Assembly (NCBI GenBank): GCA_963920665.1
Contig: OY987268.1
Span: 17,548,501 to 17,612,500 of the forward strand
Direction of reading: 5' to 3'
Length of the DNA: 64,000 nt
Source of the DNA: Straminergon stramineum
Taxonomy: Eukaryota; Streptophyta; Bryopsida; Hypnales; Calliergonaceae
A program made the position numbers and the translations under genes. Positions 49,712 to 59,909 of the stretch are shown here, one piece after another. Each line of letters opens with the position of its first letter. Position 1 is the first letter of the stretch. The notes beneath the pieces are model-generated. The model worked only from the letters and a program-made list of their open reading frames with translations, was not told where the DNA came from and ran no database searches.

Positions 49712-51728
49712 ATGAAAGCACTTTCTAATGGGAGACCGCAGTCAATTAGGGGGACTGAATGCTTCTATCCACTCTCTAGATCTCCCGTTTCTGCATTTAA
49801 ACAGGTAACTCCATTTCTTTGTTGTTCTGTTTTCATTAGGTAGTAGCAGAGGGCGGGAGAGAAATCGTGCCCAGGAATGTGCCTCCCGGACTTCCTCCAC
49901 CGCAGAGGAAATGGCTGAACATTGTCTTCGACTTGAACGGCATACTCTACCATACTGTGATGAAGTCATACGGGGAGAAATTCAAACCGTACAAGCTCGA
50001 AGACAATGTTCTCTGCCACAGAAGTCCCACGATCATTGGACCCAAGGCGGTATTTGCTCGGCAAAATGTGGGTGAATTCCTCCGGTAGGTTTCAGCGATC
50101 GCGGATAGGGTCTTAGTGTGGACAACGATGTTGAAGCGTAACGCAGAACCCATCGCTGGACACCTATTCAACGGTTGTAGAGCACCCTACAATATACTCA
50201 GTCAGGAACAGTGCAAAAAGATAGAGTACTCCCCGAGAAAGTTCTATCATCTCGCTAAGAAAGTGCATTGTTTGAAAGTGCTCTCCGAGACCTTGTTCTA
50301 CAATCTGAGCAGAAGCACGTCCTTCACCTCGGATAATACGCTTCTCATTGATGACTCTCCGAACAAGAGTGTCTGCAATGAGAATGGGAATGCCATATTC
50401 CTAGACACTTGGATGCACCATAATCATAGAGACGATGTCCTCCTGGGGGAACTCGTGCCATGGCTCAAACGTCTAGATTCAAACTGCCAACCGGGCCAAT
50501 TGCAAACATATGTCGAGGAAAACCGCATTGGTTTGAATCCATTGGGAGTCGGGGACTACAAGGTGGAGTCATTCATAGACGGGATGAGAGAGTCCTCGAA
50601 GGTCATGGGTTCTAGATACGAACTTCCTGGCATGGGCTTAATCATAGAGCGAGGCCGACGTAGGAAGTACGCTGTAAAGTAGATTCTTTGTAGATGTGAG
50701 ATAACATTTTATGTATAGTCCTCAATTTGTATGCTACGATCTTTTGTAAATAATATATTGAGTTTGCATTTCCCTTGAATCTTTGCCATGGACTCGGGGG
50801 TTTACTCTACATGTCTCCCAGTCTCAATTGAAGATGCTTTTGCATTTGTTGGACGGAGGTAATGTGGGTGGGCTTGTTGATCATTTACGTACTACAGGTT
50901 GGAGGCGTTCACTTTGTTGAACCACCGAAAAGGCAACGGCTGACAAGAAGTCTACTCTCTGGATCGGAAAGATCCCTCTCCAACCCCTCGGAATCCGAGG
51001 GGGGGAATTACAACACCGCTCCGTATTCCAAACCGTACCTGCTGCGATCTGCTGTAGACATTGCATCCGCGGCCATAGACTATTCCCAGGGGGACATTGA
51101 AGACGGGGTCGTGGACAGCCCCCCGAGTCGCGAACCTGTGAGGACTCCCATATGCTCTCCACCGCCGTTTTAGCGAGCATCCTCGAGTCGTGGGAATTCC
51201 TTCTCGCCAAAACCGCGAACGGATGCGGCAACAAGTCGCAAACTAAAACTACCCTTGCATGAAGAGCCGGGACATCCTCGGCTCGAAGATGATGTTCCAA
51301 CTCCGTCTGCAGGTCCTAATGTCCGCATCGATGGATTGAAGTTGGCGGCTGCGTCGGAGGATGATAGAGGGGGGGTGTTACGGAAGCCGACTACTAATGT
51401 TACTGTTCGGAACGAGGATAAGCAACCTCGTCTCTCGCAATCTGCAGGAGCCAGACGATCTCCTTCTGCCAATAGTCTTTTTAAGCAACGAATTTGCAGA
51501 GAACATCGTCGTTCGCTAGACTCCAAAACAAGAAGGACTCCACTTCCGGACATAGATGCTGCCGAGGCGGCCTCCTCGAGGGTCAAGATCGCTTTCGGGT
51601 TCAGGGGCCCCCCAAGCCACTCAAAGGTCAAAGCGAAAGGAAAATGGAGCTCACAGCTTGAGCTTATGCGAGTCTTTGGGGGGGGGAAGTGGGCCACACT
51701 ATCATTCTCGACGTGAGGATATCTTTAA
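49712..51728 (+). pseudogene. FCP1/HAD-like phosphatase domain gene of the element
   Basis: Predicted exons are 49712-49804, 49840-50673 and 50898-51716 or 51728, about 581 residues. The HAD motif I region is NIVFDLNGILYHTV (codons 58-71). Motif II-like LVWTTMLKRNA lies near 122-133 and the late motif LLIDDSPNKS near 200-208, as in FCP1/NIF-type CTD phosphatases. The usual DLDxT is DLNG here: the nucleophilic first Asp is kept and the second is Asn, as in some plant FCP-like proteins. The C-terminal third is Ser/Arg/Pro-rich and unrecognised. In-frame TAG stops lie at codons 114 and 401. The first proposed intron is only 35 bp (GTAACT...TTCATTAG), so the 5' structure is uncertain. If active it would dephosphorylate Ser/Thr on a protein such as an RNA polymerase tail (inference). 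Confidence 0.65.
50674..50897 (+). other. Proposed intron 2 of the FCP1-like gene
   Basis: Donor GCT|GTAAAG (weak, no preceding G) and acceptor ACTACAG|GTTGG keep phase 0 and bypass the TAG at 50680. Without splicing the phosphatase would end at codon 311 and the Ser-rich downstream frame (50862-51716) would be separate. The spliced model joins KYA to VGGVHFVEPPKRQR. Confidence 0.4.
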
Positions 51729-52251
51729 AGGACTAGCAAAGCTCAAAGCATTGGAAACAGCTAGGAGCAATTGTACAGAAATAGACAAAGTAAAGATTTC
51801 GCCATCAACAAGTAAATCAAACCAGTAAATATTTCAAAGCACTTAGTTTTGAGGTACCCTTTACTATTAATAGTATAGTAAGTAGACATACAAATATACT
51901 TTCAGAAGTTCAATGCTTCATACACAAGAAACTGCTACATTGATTCCATTGAATCTTTCGCCTTCATAGTTCATTCACTACAAAGAATATTTACATACTC
52001 TTTTTGTATTAAACCGCACAAGTAATTCCAACTTACTCACTTTGAAATGACTCCCTTTCTTTGTACAGAGTACTTCACATCTTCTGTTGTATTGATGCAA
52101 TTATAATCTCATGTGTCAAGTCAATTGGGGCAGCTTGTTCAAGGCTTTCTATTGTTGTTACATGGCCGGCTCTACATATCGTTGGGTTCAACAACTCTTA
52201 ATTCGCTCAAGCTTTGCATCCATTTTTCAAAGTCTCAAAATTGTCATTTTG
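51729..52251 (+). other. 3' flank between the FCP1-like gene and the right terminus
   Basis: No gene is seen; about 520 bp, AT-rich. This mirrors the ~550 bp between the transposase stop and the left terminus. It would hold the 3' UTR and subterminal sequence. Confidence 0.5.
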
Positions 52252-52275
52252 TCTCAATTTAACAAATAAGGCCTT
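52252..52275 (-). repeat. Right terminal inverted repeat
   Basis: Read on the minus strand it starts AAGGCCTTATTTGTTAAATT and matches the left terminus over 24 bases. Next to it, inside the element, CAATTTTGAGACTTTGAAAAATG (minus strand) resembles the left subterminal segment ending AAGACTTAAAAATG. Confidence 0.7.
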
Positions 52276-53090
52276 ATAAATGAAAATTTAATTTGTTAGA
52301 TTTTTAAACCAAATTTCATTCATTAATAACTTTTCATTAGGAATTTAGGTTTTTGGTGTCTTACCTTGTTGGGAAGGTAATTTCTGAGTTTTCATTTTAA
52401 GAAACATAAAACCCTAAAAAACCATAATTTTAGAATAGAAACTTTGATTTAAATTAGAATAGAAGATAATTAAAAAGAATTTCTAAGGAATCTTTAAGGA
52501 ATCATCTAAATTAGGAATCAAATTAGAGAATATTTTAAAGATTCTAGAACCTATTTTCATTTAAAAAATACTTTGATTTTAAGTGAGAAAAGGTTGGATG
52601 AAGTTTGATCTTAATTTGGATGAAGTTCTTTAATTAGTGGTCAAATTAGGTTTAGTCTTAGAATTAGGTAACTAACGTAATTAAAAACCTCAACCCTAAA
52701 ATTTAGATTCATTTTGATTAGTTTTACTATTTTTAATTCATGGATGAAGGTTGTGATGTAGTTTAGAGATCAATATTTCATCCATTCATTTCTTTTATTA
52801 GGAAAGTTAGAATTTAACTTGCTTTATCATTCTGGAAAGGGCAAATTACATTCTACAAGTTAGGTTAGATTGATTTTAGTTTGAATTCATCTTTTGATTA
52901 GTTATTTGATTTAGTTAACCATAGTTTTAAAAATTAGGATTTACATGATTTAAGTTCAATTTGGATATTTAAAAACAAAGTGTCCATTGCTTGGAAGGCC
53001 CGAATTGAACTTAGATTAGAAAAATCCTAAGGAAATTGATTTAAGAGGCCATTAGAACCCGTGTGCAAGTTTTAACTCGAAGGGTGGAGT
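52276..53090 (+). repeat. Retrotransposon-internal relic
   Basis: GGTTGGATGAAGTTTGATC and GTCCATTGCTTGGAAGGC match the repeated motifs of 11800-12480 and (in reverse) 16740-17900. No gene is seen. Confidence 0.4.
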
Positions 53091-54023
53091 TTAACCCTAA
53101 AGGACCATTGTCCCTTCAAGGGACAAATGAGATTTCGGGCAGGTACCTATGGTCTCAATTTTTGTCCTGATTTTTTGAAATTTTTTATGAAGATAGAAAA
53201 ATTGATTATCTTCGTGGGAATATAATTTTTTTTTCATTTGGTGCCCGGGAACAAAAGTTATGCCCAAATAAGCTCAAAACAGGGGAGAGGGGGCAGTAAA
53301 AAAAAGTTTCAAAAATTTGAATTTTTTTATTTTTTATTTTTTTACCTTATAGACTGTATTTTTTTCTACACGGAAAGCTTTGATTCATTCCATTTGGATT
53401 TGTTATGAGAAAGTTATAGACAATCATGTTTTTCGGGCACTTAGAGCATCTTCCTGAAAAAATAACTTGTAAGATTCATTTTTGAATGCAATTTTTACAA
53501 TTTAAAAAAAAAAAAAAGGTCCATATCATTTGAATTGCCTTATAGAACAATCTCACCATTGAGATTATTGCATTTTAATTCCATCTTAGAGATATTAATA
53601 ATTTAGATGTTCCTTCTATCTTGTACCTACTTCTACTTAATAATTTTTTAAAGAATCAAAATTAATTACTTTGGTATTTTATTTTTTTTCCTAGACTCTC
53701 AACTCAATTCTCCACCTTAAAGATTTAAAGCTCAAAACTCTGTAGTGCAAAAAATGAAAGTTAAGAAGGTTCAAAGTCAAATAACCTAGTCCCGCAATGT
53801 GTGGAAAAACTTGTTTTCTTTACTTTAAACGCAGATATCTTGCAATCTATGCGGTCAAAATTTCCGAAATTTTTTCCACACATTTTCATACTACTTAGGT
53901 ATAAGATCCTATGGTTAGATGTGCAAAAAACTAAAAACTTCAAATTTTTTTACTCTTTGCTCTAAATATGGCAGTTTTGAGTGTTTTTTTACAGAAAAAA
54001 GGCCTTGGTCCTTTAAGGGTTAA
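53091..54023. mobile_element. TTAA-flanked element, piggyBac-like termini (933 bp)
   Basis: Ends are TTAACCCTAAAGGACCATTG and CTTGGTCCTTTAAGGGTTAA. It is the reverse-oriented counterpart of 19400-20328 with similar length and internal blocks (CCATTTGGATT, CACCATTGAGATTATTG). No transposase inside. Confidence 0.7.
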
Positions 54024-55445
54024 AACACTCATAGTGACTAGTCTCTTTTCGTCCTTGGTTGGGTCTGTAGTGGGGCATGTATTGGAGACCAGCTACACCG
54101 TGGACCGGGCCAGAGAGCTTCCTAGTGAATGGATGGCAATGCTCTAAGTATATGTATTATATTATTATAGCTATAGGGCAAGTTCCATACATTGATGCTG
54201 AATAATTATTTTAAGTTGAAGAATAGATTAGGCATTCTAAATTTTCATTTAAAAAGAATCAGAATTAAATTCAAAAATGAATCAAAATATTTGGCGACCA
54301 TACTACATAGCTTCAAAAGCAATTTAATTGGTATACATAGATATGAGAAGACAAGATATTTATACAAATGGGGTAGTAGTAGGTTAATCAACTCATATAG
54401 GATATATAAAGTTAGATTAGTAGAAGTTCAACCATTCATAGTTAAGTCAAATAAAAAAAGGAATTATCTTCAACATAGAATTTTAGACCTCATTTAAACA
54501 TAGTAGAAGAATATTTTTCAAAAACTTTGAATTAAGTTAATGTGAAAAAACAAAATAACTATCATTTCCGAAAAAGTGTTTGAGATTTCAATCCTCCAAT
54601 CAAAGGTGATGAACAAAGTTTAGAGAGGGGTTGGAAGGGACATTTTCTTTGACATTTTGAAACATCCCTGTTGAATTTTTTCCATAATTTTTTTTGAGGT
54701 TCAATATCACAAAAGGTTTTTTGGAGTTCAAATTTTTTTAAAGTTATTCTACTATGCCAAAATGAGATTTAAAATTCTACTTTGAACACAATTCTTATGT
54801 TCTAACAAAGAGCAGTTAAGCTCTTATCTTCAAATTATCCCATTCCCCTTGAGTATTCATGACAAACAATGAATTTATTGTAAAAATGACCTCTCCATCT
54901 AGCATTCTCACAAAATGACAATGGAGTATCAGTGATTCCTTTTCTTTGCCATAAAAAAATTCTTGATGGTAGATGGTCAAATTGTCAAATAATAGATTAG
55001 TAAGGTAGTGTAGAATACCCATGATTGCACTAAACTTTATTTGGCTATTTTGGACTTTCCGGCTAATAATTACTGTTTTTTTACAACATCTTAGACATTT
55101 AATTCTTGTTGATTTGGGCACTTTTTCTTCTTCAATTTCTTTCAACTTTCTTTAAAACTCTACAACATGGTAATTAACATAGCATCCCCCTAAAAGAAAA
55201 AAAAAAGAAAAAATACCAAAATGGTATGGTTTAGAAAAAGGCTTAAGAAAGTTATATAATTCTAAAGTTCAATTTATATGTCTAACAAAAACTAATATCC
55301 CCCCTAGAAAGTATGGTTGTTCACTCATAGTTGGTAAAAAATTACACTTAGTGACTAGTGCTAGGCATGGGAGTCACTATAATTTGATCAGCATCTCGGT
55401 TATGAATATTATTGTTTCAAATCAACCTTAGAGGTTTAGGGTTTT
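54024..55445. other. Intergenic, unrecognised
   Basis: No gene is called. A GC-richer patch lies at 54060-54150. Around 54480-54860 the text resembles 39790-40220 (GACCTCATTT..ACATAGTAGAA, ATTCTACTATGCCAAAATGAG, TTGAACACAATTCTTATGTT), so the middle of the 38833-42588 element has a second copy here. The 101-codon frame at 54192-54497 is very AT-rich and unrecognised. Confidence 0.4.
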
Positions 55446-56106
55446 TTAACTTCTAGAGTCTCAAGGCCTTTTTTCCATCAAAAACCACTTAAAAGTGCCA
55501 TTTCTATTGTAAAGAGCAGAAAAATTTATACTTTTTTTCCATATCTAACCATATGATCTTACACTAGACTAGTGTCAAAATATGAGGAAGAAATTTTAGA
55601 AACTTTGACTAGGTAGATTGCAAGATATTTGCATTTAAAGTGAAGAAAAACAAGTTTATTTGTACCTCACTTCACTAGATTTTTTGACTTTAAATCTTCT
55701 TAACATAAATTTTTTGCACAATTAATCGTGAATTTCTAATTTTTTAGGTTGAAGAATTGAGTTGAGAGTCTAGGAATTATATTGTCATAAAAGAACTTCA
55801 TTTTCACACATGAAAAAATTGTTCAGTAAAAGTAGGTTCAAGATTGAAGGGAAAACTAAAGTTACCCGTTAATATCTATAAGATGGAATTGAAACACACT
55901 AATCTCAATGGTGCAATTGTTCTAGCAAGAGATCTTATCCTTGTGAAATTTTTTTCTTTGAAAGGTTGTGAAAATTGAGCTTAGAAATAAATCCTAGACA
56001 TGGTTTCTAGTGTCATGTCATGTCGGGATGTTAGGATGTCCATTGGAATGTCAACCTTCAACCCTAGCGTTGGACAAGATAGAATCTAGATGAAAATAGT
56101 TGTAAT

Positions 56107-56325
56107 TTGGATGGCCAAGATCATTCAGCAAACGACTCGATAATTTTAGAGTTTTGGCAATGCGACCAACTGACCATCTACAATGATGGACAAGGTATTG
56201 AACCGAAGGACACAGAAGACGAATTTAAGTCATGTAACGGACTTCATCAATGCTTAGATTTAAAAATAAATAAAATTTTGGCACTCTTGACTGTTGAAGA
56301 ATATGTGCAAGCTGAAGCACACTGA
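56107..56325 (+). pseudogene. Possible GHKL/HATPase-domain gene fragment
   Basis: The 72-codon frame reads ANDSIILEFWQCDQLTIYND, then GQGIEPKD. The hydrophobic-x-I-x-(D/N)-x-G-x-GI pattern with a preceding AND segment resembles motifs N and G1 of Hsp90-like ATPases (MORC, histidine-kinase or sacsin/NOV type). Nothing downstream continues the fold. It may be a transduplicated host exon inside the 2.4-kb insert. Confidence 0.25.
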
Positions 56326-57223
56326 CTGCAAACAGGGAAAGAAGAAGAATACATACACAAATTCCATGCTTATACAAGCAATTATTTAAAAACATGAAAA
56401 CCTAATGCATTCAAAGTAAAATACAAGTTATTGTATGTAAATAAAAGGTAGATGGATAGAAAAAGAATATTATTATTGAAATTTTGTTCAATCCTATCTA
56501 GTCCAAGCCAAAATTGGTAAAAAACAATTATAGGGTGAGGAATAAGGTTCAAGTTTTCCACTTGCCTAAACTATGAAAATACATATTGCATATATTCTTA
56601 GACACTAAAATTTTGTAGCAAGGATACAAAAAGTCTTGGATGCTTTGCTTACATGACAATGAACATTGCTAACCTAATTGCAACATCACACATAATTAAA
56701 GAACAACAACACAAGAAAGGAAGAACTTTGCCCTTTAATATCTATTGATATGAATTGCTATAGGTGTGAACCACAAAGTTGATGATGTCTTCAGCAATCA
56801 ATCTCTAGTGTCTGGAAGTTGTGCAAATGGTCCTCATGCAATAGTGCACTATATCCAACTAAGTTTTCTGGGGTGAGGTCTTTGAATGCCCATGTGCACC
56901 AATGATCATTTGCAAGGAGATGTTGGAGGACCTAAAACCTGTAACTTCAATTGGACACCACTATTCAAAATCCTAAGAAGAATCATGAAGCAAACAAATG
57001 AAGGCACCATTTATGCAAAAACAAGTGAACAAACCACAATCGTAAATCCTAAATCATGTACAAACAAAGAACATAGAAGAATGTAGGCCAACTTCCAATG
57101 TGACTATGTGAATGTGCAACCTCTAATGTGAAACAAGATGCTCGCGAATGAAAAATTATGAGGAAGAGGATGAAACTCTCATGGGTAGGACTGGTCCATG
57201 TGAAAACAAAGAAACTACATGGG

Positions 57224-57947
57224 GGTGATTGCAAGAAAGACCAATACTATTTTGTGTCACATTTGGAATGATGGAGTTGTTTTGTACTATAACTTTTGAA
57301 GTATGAATCCAATTGACTTGAAATTTTTATTGGAGATGGATAACTTGATATTAATTGAATCCCTAATTTTTCAAAAAAATTCAAAAAACAATTTATAATT
57401 AAATTTCAATTTAGCTAATTTGTCACACTTTGCAATTTAGGATTTTTTAGTACTAGGGAGTACCCAAAACTAATGATATAGAGATGAAATTTTTGTAGTC
57501 TATTCCCACACTAGTCAAGCATGTGTCTACCAAAAATCACTTAAAAAAACATTATTTTATGTCCTCTATGTTCATGCAAACAGGGCTCTCTTGCGCACGC
57601 AGTTTTGAATATTGAAAATGGTTTCAAGATCATTCTCTTGGTTAAATATCTTCATTGTAAAGTCTTCCCAAATTTCCAATTTTTAGTTTCTTTGAATTTT
57701 TTTTTCTATTTTTTAAAAATTAAAATATAAAAGTACCTATTTTCATGAGATTTTGCACTTTTCTAGTTCTCCTACTTAGAGAATTTTTCTATGCTTTTCC
57801 TTCCTAGGGTACCTTCTTCTTAAAGGTAATTAAACATATTTCTTATATTTTTTTTAAATTATTTTTCTAATTATACAATACTCCCGAAAAAATCATGAAT
57901 ATTGTGCGAAATGCTACAAAAACCAGACAATCTTTCTTGCAATGACT
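57224..57947. mobile_element. MITE, termini GGTGATTGCAAGAAA (724 bp)
   Basis: Left GGTGATTGCAAGAAAGACC and right TCTTTCTTGCAATGAC form an inverted pair. Length and internal order match the 59178-59909 copy. It is nested in the 2.4-kb insertion, so three insertion generations are stacked here. Confidence 0.55.
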
Positions 57948-59177
57948 CATGGAGACTACAATTTGCACCAACCTCAAATCCCACAACCATTGGAATTTTA
58001 CAACACCCACACATTTCCACTATAGGCACATCAAGCCAAAAACATTCCCCACTAGTCCACAAGCGCAGAATTCAAAATGAAGACAACAATTACAATATTC
58101 TTTAACCACCCTGCTAAACCACTAATTATCCAACTGAACCTTTTAAGCAATTTTAGAGGGATCCAATGTTTGGCATCCTATTTTCTTTCTACTATACACA
58201 AAAATGTAGGAATTTTTCAGTCCCCTACAATATATATAATCAAGCTATATTATCAATACTCTAGTAGATCTAACAAAAGTACAAATTTTTCCTTCAACAA
58301 ATTAAATTGACCCTACATTAATTCACATATTTTTCTATTGCGTCAATAGTCTCCCCCCCTTAAGTGACAGACTTTCCAATGCAAAATGCCTATGTCATGT
58401 CATGATAGAAAACCCTGATCCTACTAGTTATTTTTTTGTAGAAGATGTTCTAATTATCCAAAAAAAAAAGATAAATTGTCTACAATGTTCACATATCAAA
58501 TCCAAATGGAATGGATCAAAGCTTTTCATGAAGATAAAAATAAAATCTATAAGAAAAAAATTTTAAACATAAATTTTGAGTTTTTGTGGGATATAATCCA
58601 CTAGAAGAAACTAACGTTGGTTTCAAAAAAATTTAGTTGACGTAGAATTCCGTTTTCTGCCAAAAAACGCAATTTTCTATGGTGCCATAATTTTTCCTCC
58701 CAAAAATTTATTGAAATAAAAACTATATTTCCATCAACCTCATGCATTCTTCTATCTTCACAAAAAGTTTAAGAAAATCACAACAAATATTGAGACTATA
58801 GGAATGTGCCCAAATCCATTTTGTCTCTTAAGGGGACAATGGGGCTTTAGAGGTTAAACTTGACTTCATACCATTACCATGAATGCAATTCAAAATACTA
58901 GAGTATCATTAACATATTTTGAGAACTTGAAATGTGTCAGTAGCTATAGTAGTGGTTTTGAGTACAACTACTACAATTTCATGAATTCCCATTGGAGTGG
59001 AAGAATTGCAATATTGAAAATTATTTTCTACACTACTTGAGATTCTGAAAAGTACTAGATCTTGACGCTCATTCCTATTATTAGTCTTGTGTTAGATTTT
59101 TGAGCTAAATATACAACAACTAGAATTTTTGTAGTTCGTTCGTGTACTAGCTTGAGTCAGTTGAGTGCTAGCATGCA

Positions 59178-59909
59178 GGTAATTGCAAGAAACACTTGTC
59201 CTATTTCTTGTCTTCTTGCCCTTGGACAAGTGGTTTTGTGCTCATAACTTCGGCATCCTTCGTTCACTGGGCATGAAATTTGGAAGGAAGGTAGATTTAG
59301 AAGTTTCAGACATTCCCTAATTTTTTCAAATTTTTTCACTATTTTTAACCTGCCCCAGATTGAATGTCTATTTTAGCCATTTGGGGGGATTTTAGTTCTA
59401 TTTTCAACCCAAAAATGTGAATTGGAAGCCACAAATTGAATATATTAGAGGGTTATTAACTTTTCAAAGATTGGAGAAGAGTTTTAGTGAAAATAGCAAC
59501 ATGTCGGTTGTGCATATGGGGTCAAAGTGACCGTCCTTTGCACAAAGGCTACTAAGAGGGAAAACCTTTTCTACATGAATTTTTTGGTGCAATGGGAGTG
59601 CAATCTTCTCTAGCAAAATGCCTTTTTTAATGGAATTTTTTTTTAATTACTAAAAATGAAAAAGTCAACACACCCTTTTTTTGCTCTTTTTTGTTGCTAG
59701 TAGCTTTTGTAGTACTCTATAATAGTCTATAGTACTATATAATATTAAATCAATGATTTAGATTCCAAGGCACTGAAATCGACGGTTTAGATTTACAAGC
59801 ACACTACTGACGCGTGAAATTGATAGGTCTTTGTAGTACTCCCAATCTTGCGGCCAAAAACTACAATTTTGATAAAAAAAAAAAATGTGAAGTGTTTCTT
59901 GCAATCACC
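59178..59909. mobile_element. MITE, termini GGT(A/G)ATTGCAAGAAACACTT (732 bp)
   Basis: Left GGTAATTGCAAGAAACACTT and right AAGTGTTTCTTGCAATCACC are inverted repeats with one mismatch in 20. Flanks CATGCA and CATCCA may be a diverged target duplication. No coding sequence inside; the minus-strand 60-codon frame at 59157-59339 crosses the end and is not called. Confidence 0.65.

Larger units (their letters stand above)
31853..52275. mobile_element. Putative giant TIR transposon with divergent gene cargo
   Basis: The left end 31853-31876 and right end 52275-52252 (reverse complement) share 24 identical bases starting AAGGCCTTATTTGTTAAATT, followed by similar sequence with mismatches. Between them are a minus-strand transposase gene ending 550 bp from the left end and two plus-strand genes ending about 550 bp from the right end. 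A central intergenic region and a 19-bp palindrome family are confined to this interval. Two younger insertions lie inside: a solo LTR (34377-35461) and a TTAA-flanked element (38833-42588). The flanks read TTAATAAA (left) and TTATAAAT (right): similar, but not a clean target duplication. An alternative is that two unrelated genes happen to lie between diverged MITE ends; the symmetry and the shared palindromes argue against this. Confidence 0.65.
55997..58418. mobile_element. 2.4-kb insertion with TCCTA direct repeats
   Basis: TCCTA occurs at 55992-55996 and 58419-58423, exactly where the host element is broken. The insert starts GACATGGTTTCTAGTGTCAT and ends CATGATAGAAAACCCTGA. It holds a MITE copy (57224-57947) and a possible ATPase-fold gene fragment (56107-56325). 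The class is unknown; ends are not TG...CA. Confidence 0.5.
55446..58857. mobile_element. TTAA-flanked element split by a 2.4-kb insertion
   Basis: The left part 55446-55996 and right part about 58419-58857 are collinear with the two halves of 19400-20328 (AAAAACCACTTAAAAGTGCC on the left; CCAAATGGAATGGATCAAAG on the right). Ends are TTAACTTCTAGAGTCTCAAG and GGGGCTTTAGAGGTTAA, more diverged than in the other copies. It is therefore an older copy, later interrupted at a TCCTA site. Confidence 0.6.

Noticed and set aside
51170..51697. 175-codon minus-strand frame
   Set aside because: Antisense shadow of the last exon of the FCP1-like gene.
32403..51728. TAG codon reassignment as the explanation of open frames
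   Set aside because: TGA and TAA also interrupt the same frames, and C-to-T change explains all three without a non-standard code.
54192..54497. 101-codon plus-strand frame
   Set aside because: Very AT-rich, Lys/Asn/Ile/Leu-biased, with no motif and no supporting context.
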